DNA of 64,000 nt from Streptomyces sp. TRM68416 (GCF_014596915.1 NZ_JACVWU010000016.1:62001-126000); one strand, 5' to 3'. Positions 16,807 through 26,450 are shown, counted from the first letter of the stretch. A program made the numbers and translations. Notes: a model not told the origin generated them from the letters alone.

Positions 16807-19800
16807 TGTCGCGGCCCACGCGTCGGCACACCGCCTCGGCCAGCTTCTCCGGCGCGAGGTCGAGGGCGTGGCGCCGGCCGCCGGTGACGGTCCGCAGGGT
16901 CGTGCCGTCGAAGGAGAGGGCCTCGATCCGGTGCCCGGTGAAGGTCAGGGGTTCTCCGAGCGGCAACTTGGCCTCGGTGTCCCAGAGTTGGACGGCGTCG
17001 TCGTTCACGGCGACGGCGAGCAGGCTCGCGTCGTCGGAGAAGGCCATCGCGCCGAGCCGCTCCCCGAACCTGGCGGCGCCCGGCACCAGACCGCTGGGGA
17101 TCAGCGCCGCCCGGTCGCGCACGGCACCGTCCCACAGCTCCACCCACCCGGACGCCTTGAGTACGGCCGTGAACCGCCCGTCGGGTGAGTAGGCGAGGTC
17201 GGTGTTCGGGCTCGGCCCCAGCACGTCGTCGCGCACGTCACCGGTGGCCAGGTCGACCTCCACGCCCGTGGTGGTGAGCAGCCGCCGGCTGTCCCGGCTG
17301 AACGTGCCGTGCCCGCATCCGCCGCCGTCGAGTTGACGGATCCTCTTGCGCCGCCCGAGGTCCCAGATCTCCAGGGAGCAGCCCTGGGAGGCCCCCAGGA
17401 ACACGTCCCTGGTCATCGACAGATGGCGGCCGTCCGGGGAAACGGCCAGGTGGAGGACGTGATGGTGGGCACGCACGGGTATCCGGTGAATGTCCTTTCC
17501 GCGCCTGACGTCCCGCACGATGACCTGGCGTTCCTGGTTCTCCGGTCCGCGCGTGTAGCCCTTGCTGTAGGAGTACGCCAGGACCCGGCCCTCGTCGTCG
17601 ACGGCGCTGAAACGGTCGGTGTCCGGATCCGCCCCGTCGATGGTCCGCTGGGTGACCGGGGACCCTATGCGCTCACCGGTGCGCAGGTCGACCACGTGCA
17701 GGGGCGGATGCTCCACCGCCTCGGGCCGGAGCACCGCGAAGCGTCCGTCGGCCGAGATCGCGGCGGTGACGGGGTCGTCACCCCGGCGGTCGAGGGCTCC
17801 CGCGAGGTCGATCTCGTAGAACTGTCCGGTGCTGTCGGCGACGTACCGCAGCCGTTGGGTCTCCTCGTCGAGTGCGACGCGTGGGGGACGTCCGGAGCCG
17901 TCCTTCTCCGTCCTGCCGGTGGGGAGGGCCACTTCGAACAGCGGTGCGTCGGTCCGGGTGCGGTCCCAGACCTCGACCACGTCGAGGTCCGGGGACCAGC
18001 CGACGAGGAACCGGCCGCCCGAGCTGAACCGCAGAGTGGAACCCTCGTGGTGGAGCTGCCCCGTCTTCTTGCGGCGGGCGAGGTCGTACACGTGGGAGGA
18101 ATCGCCGCTCTCGACGGCCAGATACCGGCCGTCCGGGCTGAACCGGAACCGGCACCCGTCGAGGCGGTCGATGACGTCGGCCTCGATGACGACCGGTTGC
18201 GTCAGGCTGCGCACGGCCCCGACGACCAGGGTGTCCCCGCGGCATTCGGCGACGTACTCGCCGTCCGGCGAGACCGCGTGCCGACTGGCCTGCGCCTTCC
18301 AGGAGACGACCTCGCGCCCGGAACGGTCGAACAGCGTGAGCGACTCTCCCCTGTTCCACCCCTTGGACATCAGCACGTGCCCCTGGTTCGAGATACCCGA
18401 CCAACTGCGGTAGCCGGGCAGGGTCATCGGCGGAGCGGCGGGGGCGCCGTCCTCGACGTTGACGGGTCGGACGGACTTGTCCTTGCCGCTCAGGAGCACG
18501 AGTCGGCCGTCCGGGCTGAACTCGGGCAGCTGACTGTCCGTCCCCAGCTCGAAGTCCTCGGACGACAACGTCATCAGCGGCTTCTTCGCACCCGCACGCC
18601 CGTTGGCCAGGTCCCAGGTCCGAACGGCCTGCGTCGAGTACGTGATCAGGCGCCGCCCGTCCGGGGAGAGGGCGCTTCCGCGCTGCTGTCCGTCGTTCAG
18701 TGCGGGCAGGTCGATCACCGCGAGTTCGGGCTGGACCGCCGCCGCGGTGAGCGCCGCCCGCGCCTCGGGCACCCCGGCGATCCGCCAGGAGGCGAGGCCG
18801 AGCAGTTGCGCGGTCTCCGGCTCCGTACCGGCGAGGCTCTCCGCCGCCTGCGCCACCGCTCGGGCCGTGGCCTGGGCCCTGCGCCGCTCGGCCTCGCGGT
18901 TCTGCGTCCAGGCCACGCCGCCCGCCAGCAGGGCGAGCACCGTCGTACCGGCGAGGCCCGCGAGGAGTTGGCGGCGACGCCGGGTGGTGCGGGCGGCGGC
19001 GGTGCGGCCGGCGGCGAGGAAGCGCTGTTCCAGCGGGTTGGGCCGCAGGTGGTACGGGGCTGTGGGCAGCCAGTCGAGGCCGTCGCGCAGCTCGGTGCCG
19101 CGCAGCAGGTCCTCCGGCCGCTCACCGTGCGCCCGCCACAAGCGGGCGGCCGCGCCGAGCCGTTGGAGGCGGGCGATGCCCGGCCGGTCGGCGTCGGTCC
19201 AGGCGCGCAGCCGCCGCCAGGCGGGCAGCAGGGCGGCGCTGGCCGGCCGAACCGAACCGTCGGCATCGGTGAGCAGCACCCCGGCCGCGGCGAGCCCCTG
19301 GACGGCGGCGGTGACGGCGTTCCGCTCGCTCTCGGGGCGGTCCGCCAGCAGTTCGGCCGGTTCGGCGGTGCGTACGGAGTCCTGGGAACCGTCGGTCACG
19401 GAGCCCGGCACGGTCAGCCGGAGCAGCAGTTCGTGGGCGGCGAGCTGGGCGGCGGGGGCGAGGGCGGTGAAAGCGGCCTCGGCGCGTTCACCCAGCGGCG
19501 CCTCGGCGAAGGCGGCCTCGGGATGCTTGCCCGGCGGTGCCTCCGTGAGGGCGGCCTCGGGGCGCTTGCCCGGCGGTGCCTCTACGGCGGTGTGGCCCGC
19601 GCCCACCCCGAGGGCTCCGTCGCTGTCGGCAGCGGCGGGGTCCGCGGCCTTGCGCGCGCCCGCCTCCATCAGCGCCGCGCGGGGATCCGTGGACGGCACC
19701 GGAGCTCCCACCAGCCCCAGCAGCAGGTCGTTCGCGGTGGGGCGGTGCTGCGGCTCCTTGGCGAGGGCGGCGGCCATGAGCGGCCGGATCTCGGGCGGCA

Positions 19801-20494
19801 GGGCGGCGAGATCGGGGTCGACGGTGGCCGTGCGGTGGGCCACCTCGGCGATGTTCTCACCGCGGAACGGCTCGGTCGCGGTCGCCGCGTACAGCACGAC
19901 CGCGGCCCAGGCGAACACGTCGGAGGCCTCGGTGGCCCGTTGCCCGGAGAGCACTTCGGGGGCCATGTAGCCGAACGTGCCCATGATCGCGCCGGTGGCG
20001 GTCAGGGACATGTCGGGGGCGCGGGCGATGCCGAAGTCGATGATCCGCGGTCCGTCGGGGCCGAGCAGCACGTTCCCGGGCTTGAGGTCGCGGTGCACGA
20101 CTCCCGCCTGGTGGATCGCGGCCAGGGCGGTCGCCGCGCCCGTGGCCAGCCGCAGCAGCGCGTCCTGGTCCAGCGGTCCCTTCGCGCCGACCTCGGCGGC
20201 CAGCGTCGGCCCCGGCACGTACTCGCTCACCAGGTACGGGACGTCCCCGTCGATACCGGCGTGCACGATCCGGGCCGTACAGAACGCGGCCACCCGCTGC
20301 GCCGCCTCCGCCTCCCGGGCGAACCGGTCCCGGAGGAAGTCCCCGGCCTCCCGGTGCAGGCTCTTGAGCGCGTACCGGGCACCGGACGCGTCGTACGCCT
20401 CGTACACCACACCCTGCCCACCGGCACCGAGCCTGGCCGCGAGCCAGTACCCGCCGATGCGCTCGGGATCATCCCGAGTCAGAGGCGAACCCAC
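16748..20494 (-). CDS. Membrane Ser/Thr protein kinase with C-terminal WD40-like propeller
   Basis: 1248 residues. The start is taken as the GTG at 20494, with GGGGAG upstream; the much longer open frame beyond it is an uninterrupted shadow. The kinase domain is intact: glycine loop LGAGGQGVVY (about residue 20), ALKSL Lys, catalytic HRDLKPGN (about 130), DFG in IDFGIA, and APE. It is followed by a linker with repeated EAPPGKRPEAA-like units, a single transmembrane helix (about residues 505-530, LAGLAGTTVLALLAGGVAW), a coiled region, and then about 650 residues of WD40/beta-propeller repeats (for example LSPDGR, SPDGRY, QLWDTEA). The propeller should face outside the cytoplasm as a sensor or protein-binding module. 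The substrate is unknown. Confidence 0.9.
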   Translation of the reverse strand: MGSPLTRDDPERIGGYWLAARLGAGGQGVVYEAYDASGARYALKSLHREAGDFLRDRFAREAEAAQRVAAFCTARIVHAGIDGDVPYLVSEYVPGPTLAAEVGAKGPLDQDALLRLATGAATALAAIHQAGVVHRDLKPGNVLLGPDGPRIIDFGIARAPDMSLTATGAIMGTFGYMAPEVLSGQRATEASDVFAWAAVVLYAATATEPFRGENIAEVAHRTATVDPDLAALPPEIRPLMAAALAKEPQHRPTANDLLLGLVGAPVPSTDPRAALMEAGARKAADPAAADSDGALGVGAGHTAVEAPPGKRPEAALTEAPPGKHPEAAFAEAPLGERAEAAFTALAPAAQLAAHELLLRLTVPGSVTDGSQDSVRTAEPAELLADRPESERNAVTAAVQGLAAAGVLLTDADGSVRPASAALLPAWRRLRAWTDADRPGIARLQRLGAAARLWRAHGERPEDLLRGTELRDGLDWLPTAPYHLRPNPLEQRFLAAGRTAAARTTRRRRQLLAGLAGTTVLALLAGGVAWTQNREAERRRAQATARAVAQAAESLAGTEPETAQLLGLASWRIAGVPEARAALTAAAVQPELAVIDLPALNDGQQRGSALSPDGRRLITYSTQAVRTWDLANGRAGAKKPLMTLSSEDFELGTDSQLPEFSPDGRLVLLSGKDKSVRPVNVEDGAPAAPPMTLPGYRSWSGISNQGHVLMSKGWNRGESLTLFDRSGREVVSWKAQASRHAVSPDGEYVAECRGDTLVVGAVRSLTQPVVIEADVIDRLDGCRFRFSPDGRYLAVESGDSSHVYDLARRKKTGQLHHEGSTLRFSSGGRFLVGWSPDLDVVEVWDRTRTDAPLFEVALPTGRTEKDGSGRPPRVALDEETQRLRYVADSTGQFYEIDLAGALDRRGDDPVTAAISADGRFAVLRPEAVEHPPLHVVDLRTGERIGSPVTQRTIDGADPDTDRFSAVDDEGRVLAYSYSKGYTRGPENQERQVIVRDVRRGKDIHRIPVRAHHHVLHLAVSPDGRHLSMTRDVFLGASQGCSLEIWDLGRRKRIRQLDGGGCGHGTFSRDSRRLLTTTGVEVDLATGDVRDDVLGPSPNTDLAYSPDGRFTAVLKASGWVELWDGAVRDRAALIPSGLVPGAARFGERLGAMAFSDDASLLAVAVNDDAVQLWDTEAKLPLGEPLTFTGHRIEALSFDGTTLRTVTGGRRHALDLAPEKLAEAVCRRVGRDITRQEWQTYVPDAPYRELC

Positions 20495-20956
20495 GCTGAT
20501 TGTCTCCCCGTTCGATCGTTCGGCGAGGTCGCGCGGCGGCGGGCGGCCGGGCCGGTGACGTGACCTCTGGTGTCCATCGACGTCCGCTGATGTCCATCGA
20601 TGCCTGTGAGGCCGATGACCTCTGCTGCCCATGAGTCTGCGAAGCGCCCCCGGCCCTTGTCCTTGACGATCGGCGACAGCGTGTTGACGATGCGCGCCGC
20701 AGTCGGGGGCGGGGCGGGCCGCAGCGTCGGCGCAGCGAGTCTCCGGGGGCTGCGCCGCCCTGGGCAAGGGGTACGGGGCAATGCTGCCGATCTTGGGAGG
20801 CTCTAGCCTCTGACCTGCGCAGACGTGGGCCGGGACGGGACGCCGCGGGACGGATGGGACGGCTGTCCGCGGGTCCGTACGAAGATCGGCACGGTGATTA
20901 TCATGCGCGTGGTGTGACCTGACGTGCACGACGTACGCAACAGGGGGGACCTGTCG
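20495..20956. other. 462-bp divergent intergenic region, no gene seen
   Basis: This separates the kinase (minus) from the HTH pair (plus). It holds a short near-repeat gtccatcgacg / gtccatcgatg around 20573-20602, a G-rich stretch (20705-20780), and TTGACG at 20664-20669 with a second TTGACG 24 bp on. These could be -35-like boxes, but no good -10 could be assigned. No open frame with coding character was found. Confidence 0.5.
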
Positions 20957-21871
20957 ATGGCTCAGTGGAAAGCTCTGCCGGACGCTCTCGACGAGCAGGG
21001 GCGGCGGTTCGTGACCGAGCTGCGCCGGCTCAAGAGCGACAGCGGTCTCAGCCTCGCCGCCCTTGCGGCCCGGACGAGTTGCAGCCGGTCGTCGTGGGAG
21101 CGGTATCTCAACGGCACTCACCTGGCGCCGGTTGTTGTGGTGGGGGAGCTGGCCCAGCTCGGCGGGGGCGACGTGGAGCGGGCGCTTGCTCTGCGGGCGC
21201 TGGCGGCGGAGAGCTGGTCGGCGGGCGGCGGGGCCGGCCGTGCCGCTACGACGGGGGCGGCGCCCGACTGCGGGGGCGCCGAGCCAGCCGGGGGCGTCGA
21301 GTCCGGCGGGGAGGCCAGCTCCGGCGGGGACACCAAGTCCGGCGGGGACACCGAGCCAGCCGGGAGCGCCGCGTCCGACAGGCGTGCCGAGTCCGGCGGG
21401 AGCGCCGAGTCCGATGAGCCCGTGGACGCGTCGGTCCCGCCGTGGTGGCGGCGCCGTGCGGTCGTCGCCGCGGCCGGCGTCGTTACGACGGGGGTGCTGG
21501 TCGCCGCGGTCGTAGCGTTCCTGGGCTCTCCCTGGACGGGCGAGGCCGGGGAACAGGGCGACCGCCTCTCCCAGAAGGCCGCGTTCGTCTTCGAACCGGG
21601 CCGGACCCACGCCTGTGACGTCCGCCGCGCGGAGAACCGGCTGCAGGCCGGGCACAGCGACACGCACGACGCCCTGCTCCAGCAGATCTCCACGAGTTGG
21701 GACGTGGTCGAGGCGCAGTGCCTCCTGGAACACCGCGGTTACTCGCCGGGCGTGGTCGACGGTGCCTACGGCGCGGACACGGAGAAGGCCGTCAAGCGTT
21801 TCCAGGAGGCGTCCGGTCTGGTCGCGGACGGGATCATGGGCCCCCACACCTGGGAGGCCCTGCGCCGGTGA
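20957..21871 (+). CDS. Membrane-anchored HTH protein with peptidoglycan-binding domain
   Basis: 304 residues from the ATG at 20957, with a ggggg ribosome site at 20943-20947; an upstream GTG (20924) is less likely. Residues about 8-75 are an XRE/HTH_31-type helix-turn-helix (LSLAALAARTSCSRSSWERY). A 50-residue low-complexity Gly/Ser/Glu linker follows, then a transmembrane helix (about 172-192) and a C-terminal PG_binding_1 domain (LLEHRGYSPGVVDGAYG then KRFQEASGLVADGIMG). The layout suggests a cytoplasmic DNA-binding head and an outer cell-wall-sensing tail. Its stop overlaps the next HTH gene (GTGA), so the two are coupled. Confidence 0.85.
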   Translation: MAQWKALPDALDEQGRRFVTELRRLKSDSGLSLAALAARTSCSRSSWERYLNGTHLAPVVVVGELAQLGGGDVERALALRALAAESWSAGGGAGRAATTGAAPDCGGAEPAGGVESGGEASSGGDTKSGGDTEPAGSAASDRRAESGGSAESDEPVDASVPPWWRRRAVVAAAGVVTTGVLVAAVVAFLGSPWTGEAGEQGDRLSQKAAFVFEPGRTHACDVRRAENRLQAGHSDTHDALLQQISTSWDVVEAQCLLEHRGYSPGVVDGAYGADTEKAVKRFQEASGLVADGIMGPHTWEALRR

Positions 21872-22851
21872 CGTACCGCAACGGGCCGGAACACAGTCTC
21901 CTCGTACGGGAGTTGACCGCGTTACGCAGACGCACCGGGTTGAGCCTGGACGGCCTCGCCCGGCGTACCACGGCGAGCAGGTCCTCCTGGCACCGCTACC
22001 TGAACGGGGCCGTTCTGCCTCCGCGCGCCCTCGTCCAGGAGCTGTGTGCGCTCGCGGACGAGCCGCCCGCGCGGCTGCTGGCCCTGTGGGACCTCGCGGC
22101 AGAGGCCGGGCGCCGCAGCCCGGCGACACCCCCACCGCCCAAGGCACCCGAGGCACCCAAGGCACCCGAAACACCCGAGGCCGATCACCCTCGCCCCGCA
22201 CCGTCCCCGTCGGCCAAGACCGGCCCGCGGGAGACCCCGTCATCACCATCGGCCAAGACCGACCAACGGGAGACCCCGCCACCCCCGTCGGCCAAAGCCG
22301 ACCCGAGGGAGACCCCACCGCCCGCAAAGCCCGGCCGCCGCCTCGGACCCCGTCGCCACGGCCCCCGCCGCCTCGGCCCCCGCCGCCTCCTGCCCGCCGC
22401 CGCGCTGGTCGGCAGCCTGGCGCTGACGGCCGTACTCACGGGCGTCGGCCTCCTGCACGACTCCGGCTCCCAGGCCCGGCCCGACCCCGAGCCCCTGCGC
22501 CCCGGCTGCGTCGGCACCGGCTGCACCGGCCGTTCCTCCCAGCCCCAGGCGTGCACCATCGCGGGCTCGGGCACCCACTCCGTCGCCGAACGGCGCCCGG
22601 CCCGGGGCCCGTCCATGGACATCCGGTACAGCCCTTTCTGCAAGGCGAGTTGGGCACGGATCTGGTTCGGGCGGATCGGTGACCGCGTCGAGATCAGCGC
22701 TCCGGGCCAGGGCACGCACCGGGCCGAGATCAGGGACAGGTTCGACGCCGAGGGCTACCTCTCCACCCCCATGGTCGGCGGCGGCCCCGAGGGCATGACG
22801 GCCTGCCTGATCGTCACCGCAACCGCCGAACGCCACTGCCTCACGACCTGA
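21868..22851 (+). CDS. Membrane-anchored HTH protein with DUF2690 domain; contains a TTA codon
   Basis: 327 residues from the GTG at 21868, overlapping the preceding stop. The N-terminus is a second HTH_31-like domain (LSLDGLARRTTASRSSWHRY). It is followed by a Pro/Lys-rich linker with a repeated SAKT.PRETP motif, a transmembrane helix (about residues 170-192), and an extracytoplasmic DUF2690-like domain with several Cys (PGCVGTGCTG, CTIAG) and RYSPFCKASWARIWF. Codon 19 (21922-21924) is TTA, the rare leucine codon read by the developmentally controlled bldA tRNA in Streptomyces. Translation is therefore expected to depend on bldA. The first gene of the pair shows no in-frame TTA. Confidence 0.85.
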   Translation: MTYRNGPEHSLLVRELTALRRRTGLSLDGLARRTTASRSSWHRYLNGAVLPPRALVQELCALADEPPARLLALWDLAAEAGRRSPATPPPPKAPEAPKAPETPEADHPRPAPSPSAKTGPRETPSSPSAKTDQRETPPPPSAKADPRETPPPAKPGRRLGPRRHGPRRLGPRRLLPAAALVGSLALTAVLTGVGLLHDSGSQARPDPEPLRPGCVGTGCTGRSSQPQACTIAGSGTHSVAERRPARGPSMDIRYSPFCKASWARIWFGRIGDRVEISAPGQGTHRAEIRDRFDAEGYLSTPMVGGGPEGMTACLIVTATAERHCLTT

Positions 22852-22864
22852 CGTGCGCAAGGGC

Positions 22865-22892
22865 GGGCGGGCCCGCGCACCCGGGCCCGCCC
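22865..22892. terminator. Bidirectional hairpin between convergent genes
   Basis: Perfect 11-bp arms GGGCGGGCCCG (22865-22875) and CGGGCCCGCCC (22882-22892) with a 6-base loop lie between the HTH gene (plus) and the AhpD-like gene (minus). There is no poly-T, as is usual in this genus. Confidence 0.7.
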
Positions 22893-22919
22893 CGTGACTG
22901 CCGCGCTCCGCCGCGTCCG

Positions 22920-23393
22920 TCAGCCGAACATGCCCGGCTCGTAGTCGCCGGCCGGCTGCCGGACGAGGACGTTCACGCGGTTGTAGGCGTTGATGAGGGC
23001 GATGAGCCCCACCAGCGCGGCGAGTTGGTCCTCGTCGTAGTGCTTGGCGGCGTTCTCCCAGGCCTCGTCGCTGACGCCGCCGGCCGCGTCCGCGATACGG
23101 GTGCCCTGCTCGGTCAGTTCCAGGGCGGCGCGCTCGGCCTCGGTGAAGACCTTGGCCTCGCGCCAGGCGGCGACCAGGTGCAGGCGCTGCACGGTCTCCC
23201 CCGCGGCTGCAGCCTCTTTGGTGTGCATGTCGGTGCAGAAGCCGCAGCCGTTGATCTGGCTGGCGCGGATCTTGACCAGTTCCTGGGTGGCGGCCGGAAG
23301 GGTGGAGTCCGCGACCACCTTGCCCGCGGAGTTGATGTGCTTCAGGGCCTTCATGGCGGTCTCGTTGCCGAAGAGGTTCAGGCGGGCTTCCAT
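22920..23393 (-). CDS. AhpD-like / carboxymuconolactone decarboxylase family protein
   Basis: 157 residues. The active-site motif of the alkylhydroperoxidase AhpD family is present: KIRASQINGCGFCTDMH (about residues 42-58), with the redox CxxC and the following His. A helical C-terminus (LVGLIALINAYNRVNVL) completes the all-helical fold. Members reduce peroxides through the Cys pair, or carry unknown substrates. The gene is alone and convergent with the HTH pair. The reductant and substrate are not deducible. Confidence 0.88.
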   Translation of the reverse strand: MEARLNLFGNETAMKALKHINSAGKVVADSTLPAATQELVKIRASQINGCGFCTDMHTKEAAAAGETVQRLHLVAAWREAKVFTEAERAALELTEQGTRIADAAGGVSDEAWENAAKHYDEDQLAALVGLIALINAYNRVNVLVRQPAGDYEPGMFG

Positions 23394-23490
23394 GGTGAGC
23401 TCCTCTGCCGTCGTAGGTGGTTACACCCATCCGACGGAGCGGCGCGCCAGGGTGTGACACACCGCGAACGTGACCTGGGTCTCACTCGGG

Positions 23491-24894
23491 CTAGGCCCCC
23501 AGTGCCTTGGACACCGTGTAGATCACCAGCCCGGCGAGTGAGCCGACCACCGTGCCGTTGATGCGGATGAACTGCAGGTCACGGCCGATGTTCGCCTCGA
23601 TCTTGCGGGTCGTGTGCTCGGCGTCCCAGCTCGCCACGGTGTCCGTGATCAGGGAGGTGATCTCCCTGCGGTAGGTGGTGACGACGTAGACCGCGGCGCC
23701 CTCCACCCAGCTGTCGACCTTGCTCTGGATCTTGGGGTCGACGGCCATCCGGGCGCCCAGCGACAGCAGCGAGGCCCGCACGCGCAGTCGCAGTTCGCTG
23801 CGCTCGTCCTCCGCCGCCGAGACGATCATGGATCGTACGGCGGTCCAGGCGGAGGCGATCAGGTCCTGCACCTCGCCGCGGCCGAGGACCTCGCCCTTGA
23901 GCCGCTCCACGCGCGCGCGGGTGTCGGTGTCGGACTGGAGGTCGGAGGCGAAGTCGGTGAGGAAGCGGTCCAGGGCGCCGCGGGCCGGGTGGGAGGGCAT
24001 GTCGCGCATCTCGGTGACGAAGCGCAGCAGCTCCCGGTAGACGCGCTCGCCGACCCGCTTGTCGACGAACCGGGGGGTCCAGCCGGGCGCCCCGCCCTGG
24101 ACGGCGTCCATGACCTGTTCGTCGTGGAGGACGAGCCAGTCGTGCGCGCGGGTGACGACGAGGTCGACGACCCTCTTGTGGCCGCCGTCGGCCACCACCT
24201 TCTCCAGCATCTTGCCGATGCCGGGCCCGATCTCCTGGGCGTCGGCCCGCCGGGTGATCGCCTCGCCGACCACCGCCTGCACGTCGGAGTCGCGCAGGAC
24301 GGTCAGCGCGCCGCGCAGGGCTGCCGACAGTTCCGCCGTGACCCGGTCGGCGTGCTCGGGTTCGGCCAGCCAGGCGCCGAGCCGGCTGCCGATGCCGACG
24401 GCGTGCAGCCGCTGCCGTACGACGTCCTCGGAGAGGAAGTTCTCGCCGACGAACTCGCCGAGCGAGACCCCCAGCTGGTCCTTCTTGGTGGGGATGATCG
24501 CGGTGTGCGGGATGGGGATGCCGAGGGGGTGGCGGAAGAGGGCGGTGACGGCGAACCAGTCGGCGAGCGCGCCGACCATGCCGGCCTCGGCGGCCGCGGC
24601 GACGTAGCCCGCCCAGGCGCCGGCGCCCTCGTTGGACGCCCATTTGGCGAGGACGTACACCAGGGCCACGAAGAGCAGCAGGCCGGTCGCGGTGAGCTTC
24701 ATCCGGCGTACGCCGCGCTGTTTCTCCTCGTCGGCGGCGCTGAAGGTCGTCATCGCACGGACGGCCGACGCCGGGACGCCGGCAGGATTGGCCGCCGCGC
24801 CCTGCCGGGAATACTCCCCCGCACCCGAAGAACCTGTTTCGCCCGTTTTTGATCGGTCCATTCGCTCCACCCGTTCACGACCCTCGTACCTCAT
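23491..24894 (-). CDS. DUF445 family membrane protein
   Basis: 467 residues. The start at 24894 has GGAAGG five bases upstream; an internal ATG at 24861 after GGTGGAG is a plausible alternative. DUF445 features are an N-terminal transmembrane helix (about residues 70-90), EAGMVGALADWFAVTALFRHPLG with GIPIPHTAIIP just after (about 103-135), a long helical middle, and a C-terminal hydrophobic anchor (INGTVVGSLAGLVIYTVS). The family's molecular role is unknown. The gene stands alone. Confidence 0.88.
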   Translation of the reverse strand: MRYEGRERVERMDRSKTGETGSSGAGEYSRQGAAANPAGVPASAVRAMTTFSAADEEKQRGVRRMKLTATGLLLFVALVYVLAKWASNEGAGAWAGYVAAAAEAGMVGALADWFAVTALFRHPLGIPIPHTAIIPTKKDQLGVSLGEFVGENFLSEDVVRQRLHAVGIGSRLGAWLAEPEHADRVTAELSAALRGALTVLRDSDVQAVVGEAITRRADAQEIGPGIGKMLEKVVADGGHKRVVDLVVTRAHDWLVLHDEQVMDAVQGGAPGWTPRFVDKRVGERVYRELLRFVTEMRDMPSHPARGALDRFLTDFASDLQSDTDTRARVERLKGEVLGRGEVQDLIASAWTAVRSMIVSAAEDERSELRLRVRASLLSLGARMAVDPKIQSKVDSWVEGAAVYVVTTYRREITSLITDTVASWDAEHTTRKIEANIGRDLQFIRINGTVVGSLAGLVIYTVSKALGA

Positions 24895-25077
24895 TGTCCC
24901 TTCCTGACCGACTCCTGGAACGAAACGAGAGTTCCCGACGTCTCACCGGGCGGGGGAGCACACTGGGGAACTCCACGGCCCAATGGGGGGTCTGTTCAAG
25001 GCCCCCTGCCTCATGACGCATCATGAGATGATCACACCGGAGCCTCGGGCTCCCGTCGCCCGAGGAGAACGCACCGC

Positions 25078-26442
25078 ATGACCAGGCGCAACGCCGGGGG
25101 TGTGGGGGTGTCCCCCACAAAACACCGCGCCCTGCTTGCCGCTGTCGTCGCCCTGATCGTGGCCCTGTCCGCCGGCATCTACATCGGGGTCGCCTCCGGC
25201 GGCGGCACCGCCGGCACGGGCACCCTGGCCAGGGGAAGCGCCCCGCACAACTCCGCGGCCCCCGTCTCCACCGGCACCTGGGTGACCACCTGGTCCGCCT
25301 CGCCGTCCGGTGCCGAGCCGGGCACCGAGACGGGGGGCATGGCGGGCCGCTCGGTGCGCAACGTCGTCCACACCAGTGTCGGCGGTACGAGTGCCCGCGT
25401 CACCCTGTCCAATCACTACGGCCAGTCCCCGCTGACCGTCACGCACGCCACGCTCGCGGTCGCCGCCGGCAGCGACACCGCCGCCGCGATCACCGAGACC
25501 ATGCGGCGGCTCACCTTCGGCGGCGCCACCACGGTCGTCGTCCCGCCCGGCGGACAGGTGCTGAGCGACGCCGTCCCCGTCACGGTCCCGCCGGACGCCG
25601 ACGTCCTGGTCACCACGTACTCCCCCACCGCGTCCGGCCCGGTCACCTACCACCGGCACGCCCGCCAGATCTCCTACGTAGCCCAGGGCGACCGCGCCGA
25701 GGACGCGACCGGGGCCGCGTACACCGAGGAGACCACCTACTGGCGGTACCTGACGGCGCTGGACGTGCTGAGCAACGAGGCCGACGGCACGGTCGTCGTC
25801 CTCGGCGACTCGCTCACCGACGGGATCACCTCGACGCAGAACGCCAACCGGCGCTGGACGGACGTCCTGTCCGAGCGGCTGCGCTCGGCGTTGGAGTCCG
25901 GTGCCGACCTGCCCCGCTACAGCGTCGTCAACCAGGGCATCAGCGGGAACCAGGTCCTCGCGGACGGGCTGGGGCGGCCCGCGGACAACGAGAGCGGGCT
26001 CGGGCGCTTCTCGCGGGACGTGCTGGACCGTACCAACGTCAAGGTCGTGGTGATCGACCTCGGCGTCAACGACATCCTGCGCAACCGGCGGCTCGCCGAT
26101 CCCGACGCGGTTCTGGGCGGGCTGCGCACGATGGTGCGGCAGGCGCATGCGCGGGGGCTGAAGGTCGTCGGGGCGACACTGATGCCGTTCCAGGGGCACC
26201 GGGGGTACACCGACGCCCGCGAGGGCGTCCGCCAGGCGATCAACTCCGAGATCCGCGCGGGGCGCGTCTTCGACGCGGTCGTCGACTTCGACAAGGCGCT
26301 CCGCGATCCGTACAACCCGCGCAGGCTCCGCCCCGACTACGACTCGGGCGACCACCTCCACCCCAGCGACAGGGGCTACGAGGCCATGGCGAAGACATTC
26401 ACCTTGACGAACCTCCACGGCTCGGCCCCGGCCAAGCTGTAG
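25078..26442 (+). CDS. Secreted or membrane-anchored SGNH/GDSL hydrolase
   Basis: 454 residues. An N-terminal signal anchor (about residues 17-40, LLAAVVALIVALSAGIYIG) is followed by a Gly/Thr-rich linker and a beta-rich domain (about 65-235). The SGNH catalytic domain comes last: block I VVLGDSLTDG (Ser near residue 243), block II NQGISGNQ, block III GVNDI, block V DHLHPSDRGYE near the C-terminus with the Asp-His pair. It is predicted to be an extracellular esterase or lipase. Related Streptomyces proteins remove acyl groups from sugars or lipids, but the substrate here is unknown. It has its own ribosome site (gaggaga) and a terminator follows. Confidence 0.9.
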   Translation: MTRRNAGGVGVSPTKHRALLAAVVALIVALSAGIYIGVASGGGTAGTGTLARGSAPHNSAAPVSTGTWVTTWSASPSGAEPGTETGGMAGRSVRNVVHTSVGGTSARVTLSNHYGQSPLTVTHATLAVAAGSDTAAAITETMRRLTFGGATTVVVPPGGQVLSDAVPVTVPPDADVLVTTYSPTASGPVTYHRHARQISYVAQGDRAEDATGAAYTEETTYWRYLTALDVLSNEADGTVVVLGDSLTDGITSTQNANRRWTDVLSERLRSALESGADLPRYSVVNQGISGNQVLADGLGRPADNESGLGRFSRDVLDRTNVKVVVIDLGVNDILRNRRLADPDAVLGGLRTMVRQAHARGLKVVGATLMPFQGHRGYTDAREGVRQAINSEIRAGRVFDAVVDFDKALRDPYNPRRLRPDYDSGDHLHPSDRGYEAMAKTFTLTNLHGSAPAKL

Positions 26443-26450
26443 GCCCCGCC

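Noticed and set aside
20495..22327. Extension of the kinase frame to 22327 on the minus strand
   Set aside because: The extra 600 residues are Arg/Pro/Gly-rich and lie opposite two clear HTH genes; a GTG with a good ribosome site exists at 20494.
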